Translations under genes and position numbers: made by a program
Assembly: GCA_002343325.1 (NCBI GenBank)
Contig: DDSG01000023.1
Span: 22,439-86,438 of the forward strand
Origin: Phycisphaerales bacterium UBA2396
GTDB lineage: Bacteria; Planctomycetota; Phycisphaerae; Phycisphaerales; UBA1924
DNA: 64,000 nucleotides
Direction of reading: 5' to 3'
Notes under the pieces: generated by a model
Seen by the model: only the letters and a program-made list of their open reading frames with translations
What the model was told of the DNA's origin: nothing
Databases searched by the model: none
Shown: positions 56,027 through 64,000 of the stretch, in pieces
How the letters are laid out: each line of letters opens with the position of its first letter
How positions within the stretch are numbered: position 1 is the first letter of the stretch

Positions 56027-57580
56027 TCAGACGCCGAGCTTGACGGCCAGCCAATCGGCCACCTTGTCGAGCGCGACCTTCTCCTGCTGTGCCGTGTCGC
56101 GATCGCGGATCGTGACCATCTGCCCGCTCAGGGTGTCGCTGTCGATGGTGATGCAGAAGGGGGTGCCGGCCTCGTCCATGCGGGCGTACCGCTTGCCGAT
56201 CGACTGCTTCTCGTCCATCTCGATGTTCCCCGCGCGCCAGAAGCGATCGGCGAGCTCGCTGTGGAGCTTCTCCGCCACCTCGGGCATCCCGTCCTTGGCG
56301 ACCAGGGGGAACACGGCGGCCTTGACCGGGGCAAGGCGCGGATGCAGCTTGAGGAACTCGGGGGAGGCGCGGCTTTCATCCTTCGTGTAGGCCTCGCAGA
56401 GCAGGGCGAGCACGCCGCGATCAAGCCCCGCTGCGGGCTCGATGCAGTGCGGAATGTACCGTTCGCCGCGGCGGCCGCCGTTGGGCAGGATCTCGCCGCG
56501 ATCGGTGTCGTTGTACTCCATCTTGGCGCCCGAGTGGGTCTGGTGCTGCGTGAGGTCGAAGCAACCGCGGTGGGCGATGCCCTCGAGCTCGCCGAAGCCC
56601 GGCGCGGTGAAGGGGAAGCGGTACTCGACGTCGGAGGTGCCGACGGAATAGTGCGAGAGCTCGTCTTTTTCGTGCTCGCGGAGAATGAGGTTCTCGCCGG
56701 CGAGCCCGAGGCTCTTCCACCATTCCATCCGGAAGTCGCGCCAGAACTTGTACCACTCGAACGACTCGTCGGGATGGCAGAAGAACTCGAGCTCGGCCTG
56801 CTCGAACTCGCGCGAGCGGAACGTGAAGTTTCGCGGCGTCACCTCGTTGCGGAACGACGTGCCCGTGTTCCCGATGCCGAAGGGAATCTTGACGCGCGTC
56901 GTGTCCACCACGTTCTTGAACTGCACGAAAATGCCCTGCGCCGTCTCGGGACGGAGGTAGGCGGTGTCGTCCTCGGTCGCCGTCGCGCCAATGTAGGTCT
57001 TGAACATCAGATTGAACTGGCGGGGCTCGGTAAGCGTCCCGACTTTCTCGGCGTCGGGACCCAGCACCTTGGCAAAGTTGGCCACGGGGATCGTCGTGAG
57101 AGGAACCACCTTGACCTGACCGAAGGCCTTCTCGGCCTTCTTCTGCTGTTTCGCCTCGCTCGGCGCGTCTTTCATGAACGCGAACAGAGGTTTGTCTCCA
57201 GGGTCGCCCGAGGCGGGCACGAAGACGCTGACATGGTCGAAGCGGTACCGGTTTTTGGTTTCCTTGCAATCCACCATTGGGTCGTTGAACCCGCCGACGT
57301 GGCCGGAGGCCTGCCAGACCTTGGGGTGCTGGACGATGCGCGTCTCAACCGGAACGCAGCGGACGCGCTGCCCGTTGGGCCCGGGGCGTCCCCAGGCGGG
57401 GCGGAGGATCATGTCCTGCCACCAGGCTTCGCGGAGGTTCTTCTTGAGCTGGGCGCCCAGCGGCCCGTAGTCCCAGAAGCCGTTGATCCCGCCGTAGATC
57501 TCCGAGGCCTGGTAGATGAACCCCCTGCGCTTGCAGAGGGCCATGATCGCGTCCATCGACTTCACGGGGGCGTTGCTCAT
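56027..57580 (-). CDS. glyS: Glycyl-tRNA synthetase (single-chain, alpha2 type)
   Basis: 517 aa. Class II synthetase of the archaeal/eukaryote-like homodimeric type. Motif 1 region KRRGFIYQASEIYGGINGFWDYGPLG, motif 2 GNTGTSFRNEVTPRNFTFRSREFEQAELEFF, and motif 3 GLDRGVLALLCEAY are present, then an anticodon-binding domain. An internal ~50-residue polar segment (EAKQQKKAEKAFGQ) between motifs is common in this type. Monocistronic. Confidence 0.96.
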   Translation of the reverse strand: MSNAPVKSMDAIMALCKRRGFIYQASEIYGGINGFWDYGPLGAQLKKNLREAWWQDMILRPAWGRPGPNGQRVRCVPVETRIVQHPKVWQASGHVGGFNDPMVDCKETKNRYRFDHVSVFVPASGDPGDKPLFAFMKDAPSEAKQQKKAEKAFGQVKVVPLTTIPVANFAKVLGPDAEKVGTLTEPRQFNLMFKTYIGATATEDDTAYLRPETAQGIFVQFKNVVDTTRVKIPFGIGNTGTSFRNEVTPRNFTFRSREFEQAELEFFCHPDESFEWYKFWRDFRMEWWKSLGLAGENLILREHEKDELSHYSVGTSDVEYRFPFTAPGFGELEGIAHRGCFDLTQHQTHSGAKMEYNDTDRGEILPNGGRRGERYIPHCIEPAAGLDRGVLALLCEAYTKDESRASPEFLKLHPRLAPVKAAVFPLVAKDGMPEVAEKLHSELADRFWRAGNIEMDEKQSIGKRYARMDEAGTPFCITIDSDTLSGQMVTIRDRDTAQQEKVALDKVADWLAVKLGV

Positions 57581-57605
57581 AGGGCGGGATCGTAGGGGGC
57601 GAGCC

Positions 57606-58787
57606 CTAGTCTCGCACCGCGAAGATCCACAGATAGGAAGGCTCGTCGTGCTTGAAGTCGTTGTCGGTCGTGACGATCAGCACACGGCGGCCGTCGGGGA
57701 GTGTGGGGCCCCAGGCCAGCCCTTCGACCTTGGCGGGCATGGGGGCGGACGGGGTGTTGAGTCCAAAGGCGGGATCGAGCAGGTCGATCAACGTCGAGAC
57801 CTCGGCCGGGACGATCTCCGGCGGGAGCTTGAGCGAGGGCAGTTCGGGCAAGGCGGCGACGTTGGTCGCGCGGGAAAAGTCGGCGGCGATCACCCGCTTG
57901 GCCTTCGCCTTGTCACCCTCTTTGTTGTCGCGTTCGATCGCGAGATACGTCTGCCCGGTCCAGTGGAGCAGCTCGTTGGTTCCAAACTGAGCGCTCCTCA
58001 TCGGGTAGACCCACTCCACCAAGTCGACAGTGCCCGTCACGGGAACGTGCAGCACGCGGATGAAGCGTCCGATGCGTTCGTTGGCCTCGTCGAGCCCGCC
58101 GTCCTGGATGAGCGGGCTTTGCAGGAAGGCGAGCAGGGTGGAGCCGTCGGGCGTGATGGCGAGCCCCTCGAAGCCGCGGTTTGGCTGGCGTCCCTTGACG
58201 TTGTGCGGCGGCAACTCTCCTTCTTCGAGCCCGTCGCGGACTACTGGGTTGTATCGCGCGGGCACGGGCAGCCTGCGCAGCAGCGTGCCATCCGGCGAGA
58301 ACGCCAGCACGCGCGGGCCGTACTCATCGCTCACGAAGATGGTGCCGTCCGGGCCGACACGGACGCCCTCGGGATCCAGGCGGCGGTCGTCGCGGCCGTC
58401 GGGGTCGCCGCTGGGGCGGTACGCGCCCGAGGACCCGATGAACGGCCGCCCCTGCTCATCCTTGAGGATCACCGTGCGGGTCAGGGCGAATTCCCAGCGG
58501 GCTGGGCTGTCGGAAGCGGGGGCGATCGTCGCGAGGTGGAATCGACACTGGTAGGCGGTGCCGCCGTCGCGCGGGCCCCGGTCGGGGAGGATGATGTAGG
58601 CGTTGTCCTTGCCGGTGTACTCGATCGCGGACCCGAATCCGCCAAGTCGGCCGTGTGGTACATCGCCGGCGATGAGATCGGTCATTCCCGACAGATCGAC
58701 CGCGTTGGCGGGCACCACGATCGTGGCGAGGCGTTCGACCTTGGGCGGAGCGGCGACAGCGAGCAGTGCGATGGCGAAGGCGAGCAT
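57606..58787 (-). CDS. Secreted phytase-like esterase domain protein
   Basis: 393 aa from the ATG at 58787, with GGGAGG five bases upstream. A signal peptide is followed by the 'esterase-like activity of phytase' fold: VDLSGMTDLIAG, GGFGSAIEYTG, ILPDRGPRDGG, LDPEGVRVGPDGTIFVSDEYGP, NRGFEGLAITPDGSTLLAFLQSPL and KVEGLAW. It should be a beta-propeller protein acting outside the cytoplasm. Precise substrate is unknown. Confidence 0.9.
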   Translation of the reverse strand: MLAFAIALLAVAAPPKVERLATIVVPANAVDLSGMTDLIAGDVPHGRLGGFGSAIEYTGKDNAYIILPDRGPRDGGTAYQCRFHLATIAPASDSPARWEFALTRTVILKDEQGRPFIGSSGAYRPSGDPDGRDDRRLDPEGVRVGPDGTIFVSDEYGPRVLAFSPDGTLLRRLPVPARYNPVVRDGLEEGELPPHNVKGRQPNRGFEGLAITPDGSTLLAFLQSPLIQDGGLDEANERIGRFIRVLHVPVTGTVDLVEWVYPMRSAQFGTNELLHWTGQTYLAIERDNKEGDKAKAKRVIAADFSRATNVAALPELPSLKLPPEIVPAEVSTLIDLLDPAFGLNTPSAPMPAKVEGLAWGPTLPDGRRVLIVTTDNDFKHDEPSYLWIFAVRD

Positions 58788-58872
58788 CAAGACCTCCCGA
58801 GCCCCAGCGGTGTACGCTGAGCGTGAATCTTCACGCCGGGACTGTGCGGCTTCTGCTCAGGTTTGATGAAGA

Positions 58873-59709
58873 ATGGCCCCCGAAACCGAAACCCTTGTGC
58901 TCTTTGGAGGCTCCGTGCTCGCGGGGTGCCTGGGTGCGCTCACCGGGCTTGGCGGGGGCGTGGTGATCGTCTCGATGCTCGTCCTGGGATTCGGGGTCGA
59001 TCTCCGCTACGCGATCGGAACATCCCTCGTCGCGGTCATCGCGACCAGTTGCGGGTCGGCGGCGGCGTACGTCCGCGAGGGATACACCAACACGCGCGTC
59101 GCGATGCTCCTCGAGATCGCCACCACCGCGGGGGCGCTCGCGGGCGCCATGCTGGCCGCATACCTGCGGAGCGACGTGATCGCGTACATCTTCGCCGCCG
59201 TGGTGTTCTGGTCGGCGTGGAACGCTCTCCGCGACCCGCCGCAAACCCCCGGCGAGTTCGCCCCAGACCCGTTCTCCGCCCGCTTCCGGCTCGACGGGAG
59301 CTACCCAACCCCGGCGGGACCGAAGCACTACCGCGTACACCGCGTGCCGGCGGCGATGGGCGTGATGCTCTTCGCGGGCGCACTGTCGGCCCTGGTGGGG
59401 ATCGGGTCGGGCGTCGTCAAGGTCTTCGCGATGGATCGGCTCATGCGTCTGCCCTTCAAGGTCAGCACGACCACCAGCAATCTCATGATGGGCGTGACGG
59501 CGGCCGCGTCCGCAGGGGTCTACCTGCACCGCGGGCAGCTCGAGCCTTCGCTGTGCGCACCCGTGGCGCTGGGCGCGATGGCCGGGGCACTCATCGGAAC
59601 AAAGGTCCTTGCTCGGGCCAAGGTCCGCTGGCTTCGTGTGATCTTCGCAATCACGGTCGCCGCCTCCGGCGCCCAACTGCTCATCCGGGCGATTCGGGGT
59701 GAGATATGA
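58873..59709 (+). CDS. TauE/SafE-family anion permease
   Basis: 278 aa with eight or so TM helices. It starts with GGSVLAGCLGALTGLGGGVVIV, and the second half repeats the pattern as ALSALVGIGSGVVKV, the internal duplication typical of the TauE/SafE family of sulfite/organosulfonate exporters. Its stop overlaps the next gene's ATG (ATGA). The substrate cannot be told from sequence. Confidence 0.92.
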   Translation: MAPETETLVLFGGSVLAGCLGALTGLGGGVVIVSMLVLGFGVDLRYAIGTSLVAVIATSCGSAAAYVREGYTNTRVAMLLEIATTAGALAGAMLAAYLRSDVIAYIFAAVVFWSAWNALRDPPQTPGEFAPDPFSARFRLDGSYPTPAGPKHYRVHRVPAAMGVMLFAGALSALVGIGSGVVKVFAMDRLMRLPFKVSTTTSNLMMGVTAAASAGVYLHRGQLEPSLCAPVALGAMAGALIGTKVLARAKVRWLRVIFAITVAASGAQLLIRAIRGEI

Positions 59710-60080
59710 CCACGCCCGATGCGCGCATGCAGATCTGGCTTTCGCGGCTGCTGATCACGGGCGTGTGGATCGCCGCCGCACTCTGCGCCGTGGGGATCGT
59801 GCTCTCGCTGATCCAAGGCACCCCCACGCCGCCCCGCGCCCCCTTCGCGGGGGTCGCCCAGGGGCTGGATTCACCGTGGGGCGTGGTCCGGTCGGCGCTG
59901 CGCTGTGAAGGCCCGGGCGTGATGGCCTTGGGCATCCTCGCGCTGGTCGCCACGCCCGTGCTTCGGGTCGCGATCTCGCTCGTGCTCTTTGCTCGCGAGC
60001 GAGATCGTCTCTATGTCTGCGTGACGGCGATCGTGCTCGTGCTGCTGGGGATCGGCCTCTTCACCGGCCTGTCGGAGTGA
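59706..60080 (+). CDS. DUF1634-family small membrane protein
   Basis: 124 aa with three TM helices (WLSRLLITGVWIAAALCAVGIV; GVMALGILALVATPVLRVA; LYVCVTAIVLVLLGIGLF). Genes of this family sit routinely next to TauE-type permeases, as here with a four-base overlap, so it is probably a subunit or partner of that transporter. Confidence 0.9.
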   Translation: MTTPDARMQIWLSRLLITGVWIAAALCAVGIVLSLIQGTPTPPRAPFAGVAQGLDSPWGVVRSALRCEGPGVMALGILALVATPVLRVAISLVLFARERDRLYVCVTAIVLVLLGIGLFTGLSE

Positions 60081-60083
60081 GCC

Positions 60084-61427
60084 TCAGCCTTCGCGGTAGC
60101 GCCGCACGACCACGGTGTTGTTCTGTCCGCCGAAGCCGAACGAGTTGGACAGGCAGACATCAACCCCGCCGGCGGAGTTGAGATCGCGCGAGGCGTTGGG
60201 AACATAATCGAGGTCGCAATCCGGATCGGGCGTCGAGTAGTTCATCGTGGGCGGAATGCGCCCCGACTGAATCGCGAGCACGCAGGTCATGAGCTCGACG
60301 GCCCCGGCGGCCTGGATCAAGTGCCCCATCATGCTCTTGATCGACGAGAACGGGACCTTCGGGGCGAGCGGGCCGAAAACGCCCTTGACCGCGAGCGTCT
60401 CGATCTTGTCGTTCTCCTTGGTGCCAGTCCCGTGGGCGGAGATGTAGTGCACCGGGGCGCGGCCATCGGCACCGGGCTCGCGCGGGTTGATCCCCGCCTG
60501 CCGCAGAGCCTGCGACATCGCCGCGATCGCGCCCTTGCCCTCGGGCTGAATGTCGGTGATCCGGAAGGCGTCCGCGGACGACCCGTACCCAACCACCTCC
60601 GCGAGCACGGGAGCACCGCGGCGCTTGGCGTGGGCAAGGTCCTCGAGCACGAGAATCCCCGCGCCCTCGCCCATCACAAAGCCGTCTCGCGTCTGATCGA
60701 AGGGTCTCGCCGCGGTCTGGGGCGAGTTGCGCCGCTGGCTCATCGCGGTCAGGCGGATGAATCCGGTCATGCCCAGCGGGTGGATCATCGTGTGAGCCCC
60801 GCCCGCAAGCATGGCGGGCGCGTCGCCCCGGCGGATGATCTCGAACGCCTCGCCAATCGCCTGCGTGCTGGCGGCGCACGCCGTCATGCAGTTGAACGCC
60901 GGCCCGCGGAGCCGGAACGCCTGCGCCACGGCCGAAACCGTCAGGTTGGGCTCCTGCTCGATCTCTCGCGTGGCGACCATCGACTGCCGCGCTGTTCGGG
61001 CCCACGCCGAGCCGTCGACTCGGCGTTGGTCGGCGAGCCAGCCGGCAAGGTTCGACTTCGCGAAGTTCTCAAAGTCGAGCGTTCCTTCGCCCGCGCCGAG
61101 GTAGACGCCCATGTCGGTCGTGTCGACCGCGGGCTCGCCCGACGGACCCAGCAGCCCGGCCGAACGCACCGCGTCGTGCGCCGCCGCGAGGGCAAACCGC
61201 GTGCTGTGACCGACCCGCCCGAATCGCTGGGCCTGGGGGAACGAACTCGCAAAATCAAAGTCGCGGACCTCGGCGGCGAAATTGGTCGGGAACGTCGCGG
61301 CCTCGAAACGCGTCACCGGCCCGATCGCCGAACGCCCCGACAGCAGCGCCTCCCACACCCCGCCGAGCGTGGTGCCCAGCGGGGTGACCCAGCCCATACC
61401 CGTGATGACGACGCGGTTGGATGGCAT
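60084..61427 (-). CDS. Beta-ketoacyl-ACP synthase, FabF-like (active triad)
   Basis: 447 aa. It condenses acyl groups with malonyl-ACP in fatty acid or polyketide chain extension. The catalytic triad is complete: Cys184 (MTACAAS), His332 (SAHGTGT) and His369 (IKSMMGHL), with the conserved Lys364. Residues about 120-160 are slightly longer than in E. coli FabF. It is the last gene of a three-gene minus-strand operon and starts seven bases after the GxxExxY stop. Its partner at 62081 is a degenerate ketosynthase, so it may work as a heterodimer like type II PKS KS-alpha. Confidence 0.93.
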   Translation of the reverse strand: MPSNRVVITGMGWVTPLGTTLGGVWEALLSGRSAIGPVTRFEAATFPTNFAAEVRDFDFASSFPQAQRFGRVGHSTRFALAAAHDAVRSAGLLGPSGEPAVDTTDMGVYLGAGEGTLDFENFAKSNLAGWLADQRRVDGSAWARTARQSMVATREIEQEPNLTVSAVAQAFRLRGPAFNCMTACAASTQAIGEAFEIIRRGDAPAMLAGGAHTMIHPLGMTGFIRLTAMSQRRNSPQTAARPFDQTRDGFVMGEGAGILVLEDLAHAKRRGAPVLAEVVGYGSSADAFRITDIQPEGKGAIAAMSQALRQAGINPREPGADGRAPVHYISAHGTGTKENDKIETLAVKGVFGPLAPKVPFSSIKSMMGHLIQAAGAVELMTCVLAIQSGRIPPTMNYSTPDPDCDLDYVPNASRDLNSAGGVDVCLSNSFGFGGQNNTVVVRRYREG

Positions 61428-61434
61428 GCCTGGC

Positions 61435-62031
61435 TCAGTGGTTCTCGTCGAAATCGACCTGCCCGCCCTCGCTCTCGTGCTCGTGCTCCTCGTCCGGCAA
61501 GCCCAGCCCGCCCTCGCGGTTGAGCTTGTCCACGTTCAGCACGCGCACAAGCCCGTCCTTGAGCAGACGCCCGGCGAAGTTGATGATCAGCCCCAGCGTC
61601 ATGTCCGAGGCACGCAGCTGGGCCCGCAGCGCGGAGCGATCCGCGCCGGATACCTCCCGCGGCTCGGCCATCACCTCGAGGATGAACTTCCCCTCGATCA
61701 GGAAGTCGGCGATCACCTGCCCCACCACCGCGTCCTTGTAGCGGATCGCGATCGGATACGCCATCTCGAACGAGACGCCCTGGGCCGTCAGCTCGTTGCG
61801 CAGCGCCTCGGCGTAGACCGCCTCGGAGAAGCCCGAGCCCAGCGCCATGTGGACGTCTCGGGCGCAGCCGATGACCTTGTGAGAGACCGCCGTCAGCGCC
61901 GGATCCAGCGCCGAGAGGGGGATGCCGCGCCGCTCGCGAGGAGCGCCGCGCCCACCCCGGCCACCGCCGCCGCGGTAGTCGCCCCTGGAATCGCCGCGAG
62001 AGTCGTATCGAGAGTGGGAATCGCCATGCAT
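61435..62031 (-). CDS. GxxExxY protein with RGG-rich N-terminal tail
   Basis: 198 aa. Residues 8-36 are a disordered Arg/Gly/Asp tail (SRGDSRGDYRGGGGRGGRG), like RNA-binding RGG boxes. Residues about 42-175 form the GxxExxY domain: GSGFSEAVYAEALRNEL contains GFSEAVY at 67-73, followed by IADFLIEGKFILEVMA. In related proteins the last segment forms a PD-(D/E)xK site ending E-x-K; here it reads Glu119-Val-Met121, so nuclease activity is doubtful. The tail after 175 is acidic. It lies between two ketosynthase genes, an unusual context. Confidence 0.87.
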   Translation of the reverse strand: MHGDSHSRYDSRGDSRGDYRGGGGRGGRGAPRERRGIPLSALDPALTAVSHKVIGCARDVHMALGSGFSEAVYAEALRNELTAQGVSFEMAYPIAIRYKDAVVGQVIADFLIEGKFILEVMAEPREVSGADRSALRAQLRASDMTLGLIINFAGRLLKDGLVRVLNVDKLNREGGLGLPDEEHEHESEGGQVDFDENH

Positions 62032-62080
62032 GGTTGAATCTCCGTAGGACTGCTTCTCAAGACTGATCCGAACACAATCT

Positions 62081-63415
62081 TCAAGCCTTCGGTCGGGTCA
62101 GGACCGCCGCGGCGTTCTGTCCACCAAGCGAACCGGAACAGACCAACACCGCTCCGATCGACGCGGGGCCGCCCCCGCTCGACACGGCCCACGCCGCCCC
62201 GGGACCGTTGAGGCACGCCGGCAGCCGCTGCTCCGCAACGACCTTGGCCCCCACCGCCGCGGCCATCGCGCCCGCCCCGGCGCACGCGTTGCCAATGTTC
62301 GGCGTGAGCGTGACCGCGGGGATCGAACCCAGCCGATCGCCGAAGACCGCCCGCAGCGCGCCGAGCTCCGCCCGATCTTCGAGTTCCGTGCCGCTCGCCT
62401 GGGGCACGATCGCGTCGATCGCCCCGGGCTCAAGGTTTGCATCCTTCAACGCCCGCCTGATCGCCAACTCCAACCCATCCCCCGACATCTCGGCACCGGC
62501 CGCTCGCTCCCCCTCGGGCACATAGGGCGGCCAGGACGAACACCCCGCCCCAAACCCCGCAACCTCGGCGTACACCCGGGCCCCTCGCGACCGGGCCGAA
62601 TCCAGCGCCTCGGCCATCAGAATGCCGCCACCCTCACCGATCACCCCGATCGAACCCGGTGCATACGGCCGAACCACGTCGGTCCCGACGACGGCCGACC
62701 CCGTCTCGCCCGCTCGACCCGCGAACGTCTGCCGGAGAAGCCCCATCAGGTTGACCTTGCTCTCGGCCCCGCCCGAGAAGCAGACGTCGGCCGCCCCCCG
62801 CTCGATCACCCGCGCGCTTTCACCAAGCGACAGCAGCCCGCTCGCCTCACCGCAGGTGATCGTGTTGCTCGGGCCTTCCGCACCGTGGATGATCGTCACG
62901 TGGCAGGCCAGCATGTTCGGCAGGTACTTGAGCAGCCACAGCGGCTGGAGGTTCGACAACCCGCTCTCACCCCAGACCTTCAGGCTGAACGACCCATCCG
63001 CAACCGCCGTCGCCAGCGCACTCGTCAGTTCCTCGGTCTCCGCGGCGATGAGCCCGGCCCCGATCTGGCACCCCACCCGATCCCCGGGATAGGACGTCGT
63101 CCCCTGCCCATCCTCCCCCAGCGATGCCCGCGTCACCAGCCCGGCGTCCTCGACCGCGAGCTTGGCGATCCCCACCGCCAACTCCGTGTCGCGGGCCATC
63201 ACCTTGGTCGCCTTGCGATAGTGCTTGGGCAGCAGATCCCGGGCGCTGTACCCCTGCACCTCGCCCGCCAGTCGGCACGGGAACCCGGAGGCATCGAAAG
63301 CCCGGATCGGTCCGATGGCCGATCGCCCCTCCACCAGCCCCGCCCAGAGCGCGTCGATACCCACGCCAAAGGGTGAGACCACGCCGACACCCGTGATGCC
63401 GATCCTGCGTCGCAT
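62081..63415 (-). CDS. Degenerate ketosynthase (chain-length-factor-like)
   Basis: 444 aa from ATG 63415. The thiolase fold of FabF-type ketosynthases is clear (RRRIGITGVGVVSPFGVGID at the start; SGGAESKVN; IGEGGGILMAEALDSARSRG). But gap-free comparison with its operon partner puts Glu190 (TITCGEASG) at the nucleophilic Cys position, Gln339 (IVPQASGT) at the first His and Asn376 (TPNIGNA) at the second. The conserved Lys becomes Thr371. It is therefore probably inactive as a condensing enzyme and may act as a heterodimer partner setting chain length, like KS-beta. A longer open frame upstream to 63517 is Arg-rich and unsupported. Confidence 0.9.
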   Translation of the reverse strand: MRRRIGITGVGVVSPFGVGIDALWAGLVEGRSAIGPIRAFDASGFPCRLAGEVQGYSARDLLPKHYRKATKVMARDTELAVGIAKLAVEDAGLVTRASLGEDGQGTTSYPGDRVGCQIGAGLIAAETEELTSALATAVADGSFSLKVWGESGLSNLQPLWLLKYLPNMLACHVTIIHGAEGPSNTITCGEASGLLSLGESARVIERGAADVCFSGGAESKVNLMGLLRQTFAGRAGETGSAVVGTDVVRPYAPGSIGVIGEGGGILMAEALDSARSRGARVYAEVAGFGAGCSSWPPYVPEGERAAGAEMSGDGLELAIRRALKDANLEPGAIDAIVPQASGTELEDRAELGALRAVFGDRLGSIPAVTLTPNIGNACAGAGAMAAAVGAKVVAEQRLPACLNGPGAAWAVSSGGGPASIGAVLVCSGSLGGQNAAAVLTRPKA

Positions 63416-63519
63416 GAGCCCGGATGATAGGTCGCGTCGCCCTCGCTCCCGCCGAACGCGAGGTTCCGGGTCCTCGATTCCACGATCCGAGGTCCTTGTG
63501 CCGATACTGTACTTCAACC

Positions 63520-64000
63520 GTGCGCACCGCCCACGCCAACCCGTCGCCCGATGCCAACCGCCCCGCGGCCGCCCCGCGGGCCTTGGGCGTCGCGTTCGAC
63601 CCGGGCTGGCTTTTCCTGATCTCCGGGCTCTGCCTGCTGGCGGCCACCGTGCTGCTCCCCGCGCTGGACGAGCTTCACCACGCCCGCTGGCTCCGCGACC
63701 GGGCCCGGATCATCGAGGAGCACCGGATCCAGCGCCTCGCCCGCCACGAGGAATTCCTCGGGGCACTCGAACGCCGCGACGAAGGCCTGCTGATCTCTCT
63801 GGCGGCGACCCAGCTCAACCAGATCCCCACCGATCGCACGCCGCTGGGCGGCAACGTGGGCGCCAACTCGGGCGATGCCGCCTCCGTTTTCCCTGCCCTG
63901 GAACCCGACCCCATCGCCCTCCCCGAGCAGCAGCGCGTGGACACCACCCTGCACCGCCTCGCGACAGGGCGCGACACCCGCCTCTGGATGCTCGGGATCT
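63520..64000 (+). CDS. Partial membrane protein, runs off the window
   Basis: 160 codons visible and open to the right edge. The GTG at 63520 is the likeliest start. A polar Ala/Pro/Asn-rich N-terminus (1-25) is followed by one TM helix (about 28-49, WLFLISGLCLLAATVLLPAL) and a charged, Arg/Glu-rich helical region (LHHARWLRDRARIIEEHRIQRLARHEEF) that looks like coiled coil, then a Pro/Ala-rich section. This reads like a cell-division or septum-type single-pass protein (FtsB/L-like in outline) but no family was identified. It is divergent from the ketosynthase operon. Confidence 0.65.
   Translation, partial: MRTAHANPSPDANRPAAAPRALGVAFDPGWLFLISGLCLLAATVLLPALDELHHARWLRDRARIIEEHRIQRLARHEEFLGALERRDEGLLISLAATQLNQIPTDRTPLGGNVGANSGDAASVFPALEPDPIALPEQQRVDTTLHRLATGRDTRLWMLGI

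Overview
The window is about 64 kb of GC-rich bacterial chromosome, densely packed with genes on both strands. It most likely comes from a member of the Planctomycetota, class Phycisphaerae. Supporting signs are two secreted proteins with C-terminal EF-hand (dockerin-like) repeats ending in Gly-Cys, a HYExAFE-family protein, membrane proteins with a planctomycete-style CxxCxYDLTG zinc ribbon, a class II DAHP synthase, and many GTG starts. I saw no rRNA, tRNA, insertion sequence, prophage or CRISPR array.

Layout: 0-2 kb holds two secreted proteins (a WGENxG-repeat dockerin protein and a beta-helix protein). 2-6 kb holds an adenylate-kinase-like/deoxyribosyltransferase-like fusion, a chemoreceptor and nuoE. 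6-9.3 kb holds two lipoproteins and nuoD. 9.5-13.5 kb holds two zinc-ribbon membrane proteins flanking a three-gene cell-envelope cluster that may handle metal. 13.5-19.5 kb holds leucyl aminopeptidase, a Ycf46-like AAA ATPase, a HIT protein, a PilZ-like protein, class II DAHP synthase and a small histone-H1-like protein with a terminator. 19.6-20.4 kb is a two-gene cassette of lower GC and unknown function.

From 20.4 to 33.3 kb one long co-directional minus-strand run carries nuoJ-K-L-M-N (complex I membrane arm, mostly with ATGA overlaps), an M3 peptidase, a PLP decarboxylase, a lipoprotein and an oversized signal peptidase I. 33.5-34.7 kb is a pgsA-pgpA pair making phosphatidylglycerol. 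34.9-40 kb holds yifB, an aldehyde dehydrogenase, and a pabB-NUDIX pair probably serving folate synthesis. 40-47 kb holds pyruvate phosphate dikinase, the HYExAFE protein and a large secreted dockerin protein. 46.7-50.1 kb is a minus-strand CPBP protease / MlaD-like / alpha-beta hydrolase operon. 50.1-52.5 kb holds trpC and a LolA-like/thioredoxin-like fusion. 52.5-60 kb holds an M14 peptidase, a YceI protein, glycyl-tRNA synthetase, a phytase-like esterase and a TauE/DUF1634 exporter pair.

The last 4 kb holds the most striking item: a three-gene minus-strand operon of a FabF-like ketosynthase with an intact Cys-His-His triad, an RGG-tailed GxxExxY protein, and a second ketosynthase whose triad positions all appear substituted (Glu, Gln, Asn). 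This is the layout of a ketosynthase/chain-length-factor pair. A divergent membrane protein runs off the right edge.

Most antisense open frames, some over 1,000 codons, are GC-skew shadows and are left out.
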